Source of the DNA: an uncultured Bacteroidota bacterium
GTDB lineage: Bacteria; Bacteroidota; Bacteroidia; Chitinophagales; Chitinophagaceae
Assembly: GCA_938008665.1 (NCBI GenBank)
Contig: CALLKA010000140.1
Span: 1-10,120, forward strand
Reading direction: 5' to 3'
Length of the DNA stretch: 10,120 nucleotides
Shown here piece by piece: positions 1-6,111 of this stretch (the first letter of the stretch is position 1; every line of letters begins with the position of its first letter). The notes beneath the pieces are model-generated. The model was not told the origin of the DNA, ran no database searches, and was given only the letters and a program-made list of their open reading frames with translations. The translations under genes and the position numbers were made by a program.

Positions 1-120
1 ATTGCTTTATTCAAGGATGGTCAATTGGTTAATTTTATCGAAAGACATCAAATTGAAGGAAGACCGGCTCAAGTGATCGCACAGCATTTAATTAGTGTTT
101 TTCAAGAACATTGTAATTAA
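1..120 (+). CDS. BrxA/BrxB-family bacilliredoxin, C-terminal end (partial)
   Basis: The window opens inside a reading frame whose last 39 codons end in TAA at 118-120. The visible residues run from IALFKDGQLVNFIERHQIEG through RPAQVIAQHL to a terminal EHCN. The ALFKDG strand, the ERHxIEGR block and the ending on an acidic residue followed by a C-x end are typical of the BrxA/BrxB (YphP/YqiW, DUF1094) thioredoxin-fold family, which reduces bacillithiol mixed disulfides on proteins. The active-site CGC-type motif would lie upstream of the window and cannot be checked. A bacillithiol synthesis gene (bshB1) about 2.3 kb downstream agrees with this reading. A strong terminator follows. An unrelated thioredoxin-fold protein is possible but less likely given the ERHxIEGR block. 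Confidence 0.82.
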   Translation: MALFKDGQLVNFIERHQIEGRPAQVIAQHLISVFQEHCN

Positions 121-165
121 TAAAAATATTAAAGGGTTTTTGTTTTTAGATGGGTTAGTAAATAC

Positions 166-195
166 GGCCGCACTTTCTAGTGTGGCCTTTTTTTT
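166..195 (+). terminator. Intrinsic terminator after the bacilliredoxin gene
   Basis: An 8-bp stem (GGCCGCAC at 166-173 with GTGTGGCC at 180-187, one G-U pair) closes a 6-nt loop and is followed directly by eight T residues (188-195). It sits 45 bp after the upstream stop codon and 53 bp before the lgt start, so it should separate the two transcription units. Confidence 0.85.
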
Positions 196-248
196 ATTCT
201 TAAATCAAATATTCTAAGTAACATTGTAATCTATAATCATAATCAAGC

Positions 249-1409
249 ATGTATCCCAATCTGTATTTTTTAATTGATGATTTATTTGGTGTAAAATTAA
301 ACGGACTTAGACTCGTTAATTCATTTGGATTTTTTGTTGCCATTGCTTTTGTGGCTTCAGGATTTGTTTTATATGCTGAATTGAAGCGTAAGGAATCCTT
401 GGGTGAATTTACACCTACAGAGGAGTCAATTGTTATCGGGGCACCTGCTAGTTTAAGTGAATTATTCACTAGTTTTTTCTTTGGATTTTTATTTGGTTAT
501 AAAATTGTTGGGGCATTTACAATTGCGGATGCTTTAAATAATACGCAGGCTTTTATTTTATCATTTCAAGGTAATATGGGTGCTGGTATTTTGGTCGGCG
601 CAATTTTAGCTTATTTAAAATGGAAGGAAAAAGAAAAGGAAAAATTAGCAAAACCAGAAACGCGCAAACTAATGCTGTGGCCGCATGACAGGGTAGGTGA
701 CATTGTTTTACAAGCAGCTTTATGGGGATTTTTAGGCGCGAAAATTTTTCATAATTTGGAAAATTTAGAGGAATTAATGCGTGATCCTTGGGGGTCACTA
801 ATTTCTTTCAGCGGGCTCACATTTTATGGGGGATTAATATTGGCAACCATTGCAATTATTGTTTTTATTCGTAAATACAATATGCGTGTGATACATTTTG
901 CAGATGCGATGGCACCCACCATGTTATTTGCTTATGCAGCAGGTCGTATTGGTTGTCATATTAGCGGAGATGGTGATTGGGGTATTGTTAATTTAGCACC
1001 TAACCCATATACATGGTTACCAGATTGGATGTGGTCTTATCATTACCCGCATAATGTGGTAAATGCAGGTGTGCCGATACCAGGATGTGTCGGAAATTAT
1101 TGCAATCAATTACCTGAGGCGGTTTATCCAACCACTTTTTATGAAATCATTATCATGTTCATTTTGTTTTTGATTGTTTGGATGGTTCGCAAAAAAATAA
1201 CACAACCAGGAATCATCACTGGGATCTATTTTATCTTTGCTGGGGGCGAAAGGTTCTTAGTTGAAAAAATAAGGGTAAACAATAAATATACTTTTTTGCC
1301 TTTTCAACCAACGCAAGCTGAATTAATATCAGTTCTTTTAATTATATTAGGGATAATATTCTTAATTAAATCAAAAAGTTGGTTCCCGAAAAACATTCAA
1401 AAATCTTAA
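249..1409 (+). CDS. lgt: Prolipoprotein diacylglyceryl transferase (Lgt), long Bacteroidota form
   Basis: Integral inner-membrane enzyme that moves a diacylglyceryl group from phosphatidylglycerol to the lipobox cysteine of preprolipoproteins, the first step of lipoprotein maturation. The 386-residue product has several hydrophobic segments (about 24-42, 72-92, 106-122, 150-166, 186-208, 298-313, 322-332, 358-373). The Lgt signature is seen as AGRIGCHISGDGDWG (231-245), whose R233 matches the essential arginine of the GRxGN motif. The distal GGERFLVEKIR block (332-342) holds the Arg (335) and Glu (339) expected near the active site. Family members such as that of E. coli have about 290 residues; the extra length lies in a charged loop near 124-146 and in a segment after the signature (246-292). 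Compared with the proteobacterial enzyme, FHGGL is FYGGL (Y193) and the signature Asn is Cys236. The ATG at 249 is the first good start. yajQ follows after 10 bp. Confidence 0.95.
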   Translation: MYPNLYFLIDDLFGVKLNGLRLVNSFGFFVAIAFVASGFVLYAELKRKESLGEFTPTEESIVIGAPASLSELFTSFFFGFLFGYKIVGAFTIADALNNTQAFILSFQGNMGAGILVGAILAYLKWKEKEKEKLAKPETRKLMLWPHDRVGDIVLQAALWGFLGAKIFHNLENLEELMRDPWGSLISFSGLTFYGGLILATIAIIVFIRKYNMRVIHFADAMAPTMLFAYAAGRIGCHISGDGDWGIVNLAPNPYTWLPDWMWSYHYPHNVVNAGVPIPGCVGNYCNQLPEAVYPTTFYEIIIMFILFLIVWMVRKKITQPGIITGIYFIFAGGERFLVEKIRVNNKYTFLPFQPTQAELISVLLIILGIIFLIKSKSWFPKNIQKS

Positions 1410-1419
1410 ATTATATTTT

Positions 1420-1908
1420 ATGCCATCCTTTGACATTGCAAGTTCTGTTGATATCCAGACTTTAGATAATGCGATTAATATTGTTAAAAAAGAAATCACC
1501 AATCGATTTGATTTTAAAGGCAATCATGTAGTGATTGATTTAAACAAAAAAGAATATTTGATTAAATTGGAATCTGAATCAGATATGAAAATTCAACAAA
1601 TAATTGATGTGGTTATAAGTCGTTCCATGAAACAAGGTATTGATCCCTCGGCTTTTGATTTTTCAAAAGATGCCTATCCAAGCGGCAAAATTTTCAAAAA
1701 GGATGTCCCAGTTCGTAATGGCTTAAAACAAGAGGACGCCAAAAAGGTCGTAAAACTGATCAAGGATAGTGGTTTAAAGGTGCAGGCCGCCATTATGGAT
1801 GATATTGTTCGGGTTACTGGCAAGAAAATTGATGATTTACAGGATGTTATAGCAGCTTGTAGGGCTGGGAATCTTGGTTTACCGCTGCAGTACATTAATA
1901 TGAAGTAA
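1420..1908 (+). CDS. yajQ: YajQ-family (DUF520) nucleotide-binding protein
   Basis: Small cytosolic protein of 162 residues, the usual length for the family. Members bind nucleotides, and some (Xanthomonas) have been reported as cyclic di-GMP effectors that work with a transcription factor; whether that holds here cannot be told from sequence. Family marks seen are the N-terminal MPSFDIASSVD (1-11), the NRFDFKG block (28-34), the SGKIFKKD stretch (88-95), and the C-terminal VRVTGKKIDDLQDVI run (130-144) ending in LPLQYINMK. It begins 10 bp after the lgt stop, so the two are probably cotranscribed. No Shine-Dalgarno is visible before the ATG; the upstream bases are A/T only, as is usual in Bacteroidota. 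The next gene has its own promoter. Confidence 0.94.
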   Translation: MPSFDIASSVDIQTLDNAINIVKKEITNRFDFKGNHVVIDLNKKEYLIKLESESDMKIQQIIDVVISRSMKQGIDPSAFDFSKDAYPSGKIFKKDVPVRNGLKQEDAKKVVKLIKDSGLKVQAAIMDDIVRVTGKKIDDLQDVIAACRAGNLGLPLQYINMK

Positions 1909-1936
1909 ATGGCAATACGCCTTTAAGCCGCTAAAA

Positions 1937-1968
1937 TTTGGCTAAACCCTTGGTTTTACTTAAATTTG
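1937..1968 (+). promoter_or_regulatory. Bacteroidota-type promoter for rpmE2
   Basis: TTTG at 1937-1940 and TAAATTTG at 1961-1968 match the Bacteroidota primary sigma factor elements (-33 TTTG, -7 TAnnTTTG) with a 20-nt spacer. The predicted start of transcription is a few bases after 1968, giving a leader of about 50 nt before the rpmE2 ATG. This is the best promoter match in the window. Confidence 0.7.
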
Positions 1969-1986
1969 CAACCTATTTAATAAATT

Positions 1987-2004
1987 GTACGGCAAAAACC
2001 GTGC
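1987..2004 (+). promoter_or_regulatory. Leader hairpin ahead of rpmE2
   Basis: GTACGG (1987-1992) and CCGTGC (1999-2004) can form a 6-bp stem (one U-G pair) around the loop CAAAAA, ending 20 nt before the ATG of rpmE2. It lies inside the predicted leader and stands out as the only GC-containing inverted repeat in an A/T-rich stretch. No T-run follows, so it is not a terminator. Control of L31 synthesis at this hairpin is a guess. Confidence 0.4.
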
Positions 2005-2024
2005 ATCCTTAAAAATCATATATA

Positions 2025-2276
2025 ATGAAACAAGGTATCCATCCAGAATCGTATCGTTTTGTAGTGTTCAAGGACATGAGTAACGGTACCTCTTTTTTAG
2101 GTAAATCTTCAGCGCAAACTAAAGAAACCATTTTATTTGAAGACGGAAATGAATATCCAGTCATCAAATTGGAGATTTCAAACACTTCACATCCTTTTTA
2201 CACTGGTAAAAACATGTTGGTGGACACAGCTGGACGTATTGATAAATTCAATAAGCGTTACGCTAAGAAAAAATAA
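2025..2276 (+). CDS. rpmE2: Ribosomal protein bL31, type B (zinc-free form)
   Basis: Protein of the large ribosomal subunit that helps bridge the two subunits at the central protuberance. The 83-residue product begins MKQGIHPESYRFVVFKD and ends in a basic GRIDKFNKRYAKKK tail. SNTSHPFYTGK (51-61) and the tail are hallmarks of L31. It has no cysteine at all, so the CxxC zinc-binding pairs of type A L31 are absent and this is the type B (RpmE2/YtiA) form; the length also fits type B. It stands alone, between its own promoter and a strong terminator. In Bacillus and some other bacteria the type B form replaces the zinc form under zinc shortage, but many Bacteroidota appear to carry only type B, so zinc control should not be assumed. 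No Zur-like box was recognised. Confidence 0.97.
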   Translation: MKQGIHPESYRFVVFKDMSNGTSFLGKSSAQTKETILFEDGNEYPVIKLEISNTSHPFYTGKNMLVDTAGRIDKFNKRYAKKK

Positions 2277-2311
2277 AATAGCCCATTAAAAAGCTTTTTT
2301 TATAAATTATT

Positions 2312-2345
2312 AAACCCTTTCTTACCTAGTAAGAGAGGGTTTTTT
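2312..2345 (+). terminator. Intrinsic terminator after rpmE2
   Basis: A 14-bp stem (2312-2325 with 2329-2342, one G-U pair) with a 3-nt CTA loop, whose 3' arm runs into a T-run (2340-2345). It begins 35 bp after the rpmE2 stop. The A-run at the start of the 5' arm could also make it work on the opposite strand, though no gene ends there. Confidence 0.85.
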
Positions 2346-2475
2346 GTCATTAATTAGCTTTTTTTATTTGGTTGACTGGGTTACATAGTTGGTTCATTGG
2401 TAGTTTAACATTTTCAAAGTTTTGTAAGGGATTGCTTTACATGAAGGCGTAACTTTGAATACAATTTATAGAGAA
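2346..2475 (+). promoter_or_regulatory. Gap before bshB1 with a -7 promoter element (TAACTTTG)
   Basis: Between the rpmE2 terminator and bshB1 the only recognisable element is TAACTTTG at 2450-2457, an exact TAnnTTTG match. The upstream TTTG at 2421-2424 lies 25 nt away and TTG at 2432-2434 lies 15 nt away, neither at the ideal spacing, so the -33 element is uncertain. Transcription would start near 2464, giving a leader of about 12 nt before the ATG at 2476. Nothing else could be identified in this stretch. Confidence 0.45.
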
Positions 2476-3195
2476 ATGCAAAAACTAGATATACTTGCTT
2501 TTGGTGCACATCCGGATGATGTAGAATTAGGTTGTGGCGGCACGCTTTTATCTGCTGTAGCCCAAGGTAAAAAAGTGGGTATTATCGATTTAACCAAAGG
2601 GGAACTAGGAACTCGTGGAAATAGTTCGCTACGATTAAAGGAAGCGCAATTGGCAAGTCAAATCATTGGTGCAGCCGTTCGTGAAAATTTGGGTATGCCG
2701 GATGGTTTTTTTGAAAATAACAAAGAAAATCAATTTGCGATTATTGAAATAATTCGTTGTTATCAACCTACAATTATTTTATGTAATGCAGTGGATGATC
2801 GACATCCTGATCATGCACGTGCAGCACAGTTGGTGGAGACAGCTTCATTTTTAGCGGGTTTGGTAAAAATACAAAGTACGCACAATGGTCAAGTGCAAAC
2901 CGCTTGGAGACCCAACCAAGTTTTTCATTATATACAATCAAAATCATTGGCCCCCAATTTTGTAGTGGACATAAGTGCTTTTATGGATAAGAAAATGGAG
3001 TCCATCATGGCCCATGCTTCCCAATTTTATGACCCAAATTCAACCGAACCAGAAACATTTATTTCCGGCGCTGCATTCATCGAATTTATAAAAAGCAGGG
3101 CCAAGGAATTAGGACATCAAATTGGGGTAGAATATGCGGAAGGATTTATAACGAAAAAGTTGTTGGGGATGCGTAATTTTGATTCAATTATTTAA
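2476..3195 (+). CDS. bshB1: Bacillithiol biosynthesis deacetylase BshB1
   Basis: Zinc-dependent deacetylase that removes the acetyl group from N-acetylglucosaminyl-malate, the second step of bacillithiol synthesis (after BshA, before BshC). The 239-residue product has the PIG-L/LmbE-type fold marks: GAHPDD (10-15, ligands H12 and D15), ELGCGGTL (17-24), DLTKGELGTRG (38-48, including the TRG of the family), and DDRHPDH (107-113) with the third metal ligand H113. ATG at 2476 is chosen over the in-frame TTG at 2455, because that TTG is part of a promoter-like TAACTTTG and because family members begin directly with the KLDILAFGAHPDD strand. It is the first gene of a tight group with aguB (10 bp gap) and aguA. 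The bacilliredoxin tail at the start of the window supports bacillithiol use. Confidence 0.94.
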   Translation: MQKLDILAFGAHPDDVELGCGGTLLSAVAQGKKVGIIDLTKGELGTRGNSSLRLKEAQLASQIIGAAVRENLGMPDGFFENNKENQFAIIEIIRCYQPTIILCNAVDDRHPDHARAAQLVETASFLAGLVKIQSTHNGQVQTAWRPNQVFHYIQSKSLAPNFVVDISAFMDKKMESIMAHASQFYDPNSTEPETFISGAAFIEFIKSRAKELGHQIGVEYAEGFITKKLLGMRNFDSII

Positions 3196-3205
3196 TTCAT
3201 TTTAT

Positions 3206-4084
3206 ATGGCAATCGTAAAAGTAGGAATTATACAAATGTCTTGTGACGCAGACAAAACTGCGAATAACCAAAAGGCAATTGAAAAAATTAGGGTAGTTGC
3301 AAAACAGGGTGCTCAAATTATTTGTTTACAAGAATTATTTTCTTCCTTATATTTTTGTGATGTTGAATCCTATGATAATTTTAAATTAGCAGAACCTATA
3401 CCAGGAGAAACTTCCAATACTTTAGCGGCATTGGCAAAAGAATTAGGCGTAGTAATTATTGCTTCCTTATTTGAGAAAAGAGCAGAAGGGCTTTATCACA
3501 ATACAACTGCTGTTTTAGATGCAGATGGTGCATATTTAGGAAAGTATCGTAAAATGCATATTCCTGACGATCCATCTTACTATGAAAAATTTTATTTTAC
3601 ACCAGGTGATTTAGGTTATAAAGTTTTCAAAACAAAATTTGCAACGATTGGCGTTTTAATATGTTGGGATCAATGGTATCCTGAAGCTGCACGTATTACC
3701 AGTTTAATGGGTGCGGAAATGTTATTTTATCCAACAGCCATTGGATGGGCTACCTCACAGGATGAAGCAACCAACACGGAACAATATAATGCTTGGCAAA
3801 CTATACAACGCAGTCATGCAGTGGCAAATGGAGTACCAGTAATAAGTGTGAATAGGGTTGGGTTAGAACAAGCAGGTGCCATGAAATTTTGGGGCGGTTC
3901 CTTTGTGAGTAATCCATTTGGGACCTTACTTTATAAAGCATCACATGATAATGAAGAAGTTGCAGTGATAGATATTGACACTGAAAAATCGGACAGTTAT
4001 CGAACGCATTGGCCGTTTTTACGTGACCGTCGGATTGATTCCTATAAACCCATCACTAAACGATATATTGATGATGCAGAATAA
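3206..4084 (+). CDS. aguB: N-carbamoylputrescine amidohydrolase (AguB)
   Basis: Cytosolic nitrilase-superfamily enzyme that hydrolyses N-carbamoylputrescine to putrescine, CO2 and ammonia. The 292 residues span the usual single carbon-nitrogen hydrolase domain. The Glu-Lys-Cys triad is visible: E43 in CLQELFSS, K116 in YRKMHIPDDPSYYEKFYF, and C153 in LICWDQWYPEAAR. The stretches MHIPDDPSYYEKFYFTPGD and AIGWATSQDEA are typical of the AguB branch rather than of other nitrilases. ATG at 3206 gives a start at MAIVKVGIIQM, matching the family; a TTG at 3179 would overlap bshB1 and adds residues with no family counterpart. The direct neighbour aguA supplies its substrate, which makes the assignment much firmer. 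Expected as a homo-oligomer. Confidence 0.95.
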   Translation: MAIVKVGIIQMSCDADKTANNQKAIEKIRVVAKQGAQIICLQELFSSLYFCDVESYDNFKLAEPIPGETSNTLAALAKELGVVIIASLFEKRAEGLYHNTTAVLDADGAYLGKYRKMHIPDDPSYYEKFYFTPGDLGYKVFKTKFATIGVLICWDQWYPEAARITSLMGAEMLFYPTAIGWATSQDEATNTEQYNAWQTIQRSHAVANGVPVISVNRVGLEQAGAMKFWGGSFVSNPFGTLLYKASHDNEEVAVIDIDTEKSDSYRTHWPFLRDRRIDSYKPITKRYIDDAE

Positions 4085-4106
4085 TCATTTAAATGAATTA
4101 AGGAAA

Positions 4107-5159
4107 ATGAGTGATGGGGTAACGCCAAAATCATTGGGTTATTATTTTCCAGCCGAATTTGCAAAACATGATGCAATCTGGTTAACCTGGCCACATAAGG
4201 AGGAAAGCTGGCCTGGTAAAATTGCTAGCATTTATCCATCCTATACGGAGTTTGTTAAAGTAGTTGCGTTGACGGAACGTGTTTGTATTAATGTCGTTGA
4301 TGAAAAAATGCGCAACTCTGCAAATAAAATGTTGCAATTGGCAGGTGTTGATTTAACTAAAGTGACTTTTTATCTACATCCTTCCAATGACGCTTGGTGT
4401 CGCGATCATGGACCATCCTTTTTAATCCGCAATCATCCTGAAGATAAAAAAGCAATTGTGGATTGGAATATTAATGCATGGGGTGGTAAATATCCCCCTT
4501 ATGATTTGGACGATGTAATGCCAACAAATATTGCGAAGGCCTTGAATATACCTGTGTTTTATCCGGAAATAATTATGGAAGGAGGCTCGGTCGACTTTAA
4601 TGGCGCTGGTACTATTATGACCTCTAAATCCTGCTTGTTAAACCCCAATAGAAATCCGCTTTTAAATCAATCACAAATTGAAAAATATTTATGTGATTAT
4701 TATGGGATGGATCAGGTGCTATGGGTATCTGATGGTATTGTCGGAGATGATACTGACGGACACATCGATGATACGGTTCGTTTTGTTAATGAGGATACCG
4801 TTATTACAGTCATTGAAGATAACGTGTTGTCAGAAAATCATGAACTATTACAACAAAACTTGAAGGAGCTAAAACAAATGCGTTTATTGAATGGTAAACA
4901 ATTAAATATTGTAGAATTGCCAATGCCTGCAGATGTTATTTATGAAGATCAAATGCTTCCAGCATCTTATGCTAATTTTTACATCAGTAATGGGCATATT
5001 ATTGTTCCTACTTTTAAATGTAACAAGGATGATAAAGCAATGCAAATAATTCAATCATGTTTTCCAACACGACAAGTAGTTGGGATTGATTCAACGGACA
5101 TTATTTGGGGCTTGGGAAGTTTTCATTGCCTAAGTCAGCAAGAGCCAAGTGTGGATTAA
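4107..5159 (+). CDS. aguA: Agmatine deiminase (AguA)
   Basis: Cytosolic enzyme of the guanidine-group-modifying (PPAD-type) superfamily that converts agmatine to N-carbamoylputrescine and ammonia; AguB then completes putrescine formation. From the ATG at 4107 the product has 350 residues. Landmarks are LGYYFPAEF (10-18), WLTWPHKEESWPG (25-37), NDAWCRDHGPSF (94-105), NAWGGKYPPYD (123-133), MEGGSVD (157-163), TDGHIDD (216-222, catalytic H219) and GSFHCLSQQEP (337-347, nucleophile C341). ATG at 4107 is preferred since TPKSLGYYFPAEF then lies at the N-terminus as in known members, and AGGA precedes it; ATG pairs at 4071 and 4074 would overlap the end of aguB and are possible. No arginine decarboxylase is visible, so the source of agmatine lies elsewhere or outside the cell. 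Confidence 0.96.
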   Translation: MSDGVTPKSLGYYFPAEFAKHDAIWLTWPHKEESWPGKIASIYPSYTEFVKVVALTERVCINVVDEKMRNSANKMLQLAGVDLTKVTFYLHPSNDAWCRDHGPSFLIRNHPEDKKAIVDWNINAWGGKYPPYDLDDVMPTNIAKALNIPVFYPEIIMEGGSVDFNGAGTIMTSKSCLLNPNRNPLLNQSQIEKYLCDYYGMDQVLWVSDGIVGDDTDGHIDDTVRFVNEDTVITVIEDNVLSENHELLQQNLKELKQMRLLNGKQLNIVELPMPADVIYEDQMLPASYANFYISNGHIIVPTFKCNKDDKAMQIIQSCFPTRQVVGIDSTDIIWGLGSFHCLSQQEPSVD

Positions 5160-5226
5160 AATGATTAGCTAGTAAAATTTGTCATAGGCTTTAAAGAATC
5201 ATTACAGATCAATATTATCTATCCAT

Positions 5227-6063
5227 ATGAAAAATAAATTTTCGAAATTATATTTTGCTATACTTACATTTTTTGTAATCGCTTTATTTGCTTGTACTAA
5301 TTTCCAATATGCTAAAACAAATCGCTTTTATAAAGCAAGAGCAAAGGAGCTAGTTGCCATTTTTAAGTCAAATCCTGGGATTCAGACTGTTGATTCATTA
5401 GCAAAAGCAGCGCAATGGGTGGGTACTACTAATTTTGATTTGCGTAAACCTAATTTTGTAATCATACATCATACTGCGCAAAATGCTTGTGAACAAACTT
5501 TACAAACTTTTACATTGGAGCGTAGTAAAGTGAGTGCCCATTATGTGATATGCAAAGATGGCACTATACATCATATGTTGAATGATTATTTCAGGGCTTG
5601 GCATGGAGGTATTGCAAAATGGGGTAACAATACAGATATAAATTCAAGTTCCATTGGTATTGAATTAGATAACAACGGTTTTGAACCTTTTGATTCCGCA
5701 CAAATTAATAGTTTGATTACTTTATTAGATAAGCTTAAACGATCTTATAATATTCCTGATGCCAATTTTATTGGTCATGGAGATATTGCACCAAAGCGTA
5801 AAGTGGATCCTAACATTAATTTCCCTTGGCAATTATTGTCAACCAAAGGATACGGAGCATGGTTTAATCCGGATGCCACCATTCAATTACCCTTAGGTAT
5901 TTCTATACCATTAGCGCTTAATATAGTTGGTTATGATATCAAGGATACGACAGCTGCAAAGTTGGCTTTTAAACGTCATTTTAGGCAGGATAGCACCGCT
6001 ATTATGAATGAACAAGACATTTCTGTTTTAGCACAACTAATTATAAATAAAGTACAAAAATAA
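5227..6063 (+). CDS. Lipoprotein N-acetylmuramoyl-L-alanine amidase (AmiD-like, Amidase_2)
   Basis: Zinc amidase predicted to cut the bond between N-acetylmuramic acid and the stem peptide of peptidoglycan or released anhydro-muropeptides. The 278-residue product starts with a charged MKNK, a hydrophobic core (about 9-21) and the lipobox LFAC, giving an acylated C23, so it should sit in the periplasm anchored to a membrane. The Amidase_2 domain (about 74-205) shows VIIHHTAQN (first ligand H81), SSIGIELDN (likely catalytic E146), FIGHGDIAPKRKVDP (ligands H184 and D194). The C-terminal part (about 228-272) with GYDIKDTTAAKLAFKRHFR has the pattern of a small peptidoglycan-binding domain, the same order as in E. 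coli AmiD. It stands 67 bp after aguA with no clear promoter or terminator between them, so readthrough from aguA is possible. Exact substrate preference cannot be read from the sequence. Confidence 0.9.
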   Translation: MKNKFSKLYFAILTFFVIALFACTNFQYAKTNRFYKARAKELVAIFKSNPGIQTVDSLAKAAQWVGTTNFDLRKPNFVIIHHTAQNACEQTLQTFTLERSKVSAHYVICKDGTIHHMLNDYFRAWHGGIAKWGNNTDINSSSIGIELDNNGFEPFDSAQINSLITLLDKLKRSYNIPDANFIGHGDIAPKRKVDPNINFPWQLLSTKGYGAWFNPDATIQLPLGISIPLALNIVGYDIKDTTAAKLAFKRHFRQDSTAIMNEQDISVLAQLIINKVQK

Positions 6064-6072
6064 ATTTTTATA

Positions 6073-6086
6073 CTAACAATTGTTAG
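6073..6086. promoter_or_regulatory. Perfect 14-bp palindrome, candidate operator before the acyl-CoA dehydrogenase
   Basis: CTAACAATTGTTAG is its own reverse complement and lies 25 bp before the ATG of the acyl-CoA dehydrogenase gene and 9 bp after the amidase stop. Its size and symmetry suit a dimeric regulator of the TetR or similar class, which often control acyl-CoA genes, but no regulator gene is in the window. No T-run follows, so a terminator role is unlikely. Confidence 0.4.
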
Positions 6087-6111
6087 CGTAAATTTATACA
6101 AATTTTTGTAT

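Noticed and set aside
2288..2300. AAAAAGCTTTTTT palindrome after rpmE2
   Set aside because: It has no loop and only one G-C step, and a far better terminator begins 12 bp later.
2380..2412. Stretch resembling a tRNA D-arm (GGTTCATTGGTAG)
   Set aside because: No acceptor stem, anticodon arm or TTCRANY-like T-arm could be built around it.
3179..3205. TTG start extending aguB by nine codons
   Set aside because: It overlaps the end of bshB1, and the added residues lie before the family's normal N-terminus; ATG at 3206 fits.
3975..4106. Long N-terminal extension of aguA from a TTG at 3975
   Set aside because: It lies deep inside aguB, and the residues match nothing in agmatine deiminases.
5173..5181. 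TAAAATTTG as a promoter for the amidase gene
   Set aside because: It has three instead of two bases between TA and TTTG and no good -33 element; the same 9-mer at 1932-1940 is better explained as carrying the -33 TTTG of rpmE2.
5160..5203. AATGATT/AATCATT inverted repeat between aguA and the amidase gene
   Set aside because: A 7-bp AT-rich stem with a 30-nt loop and no T-run is too weak to call a terminator.
6106..6111. TTG start two codons before the acyl-CoA dehydrogenase ATG
   Set aside because: The ATG at 6112 gives the usual MDFxLTEEQ beginning of the family.
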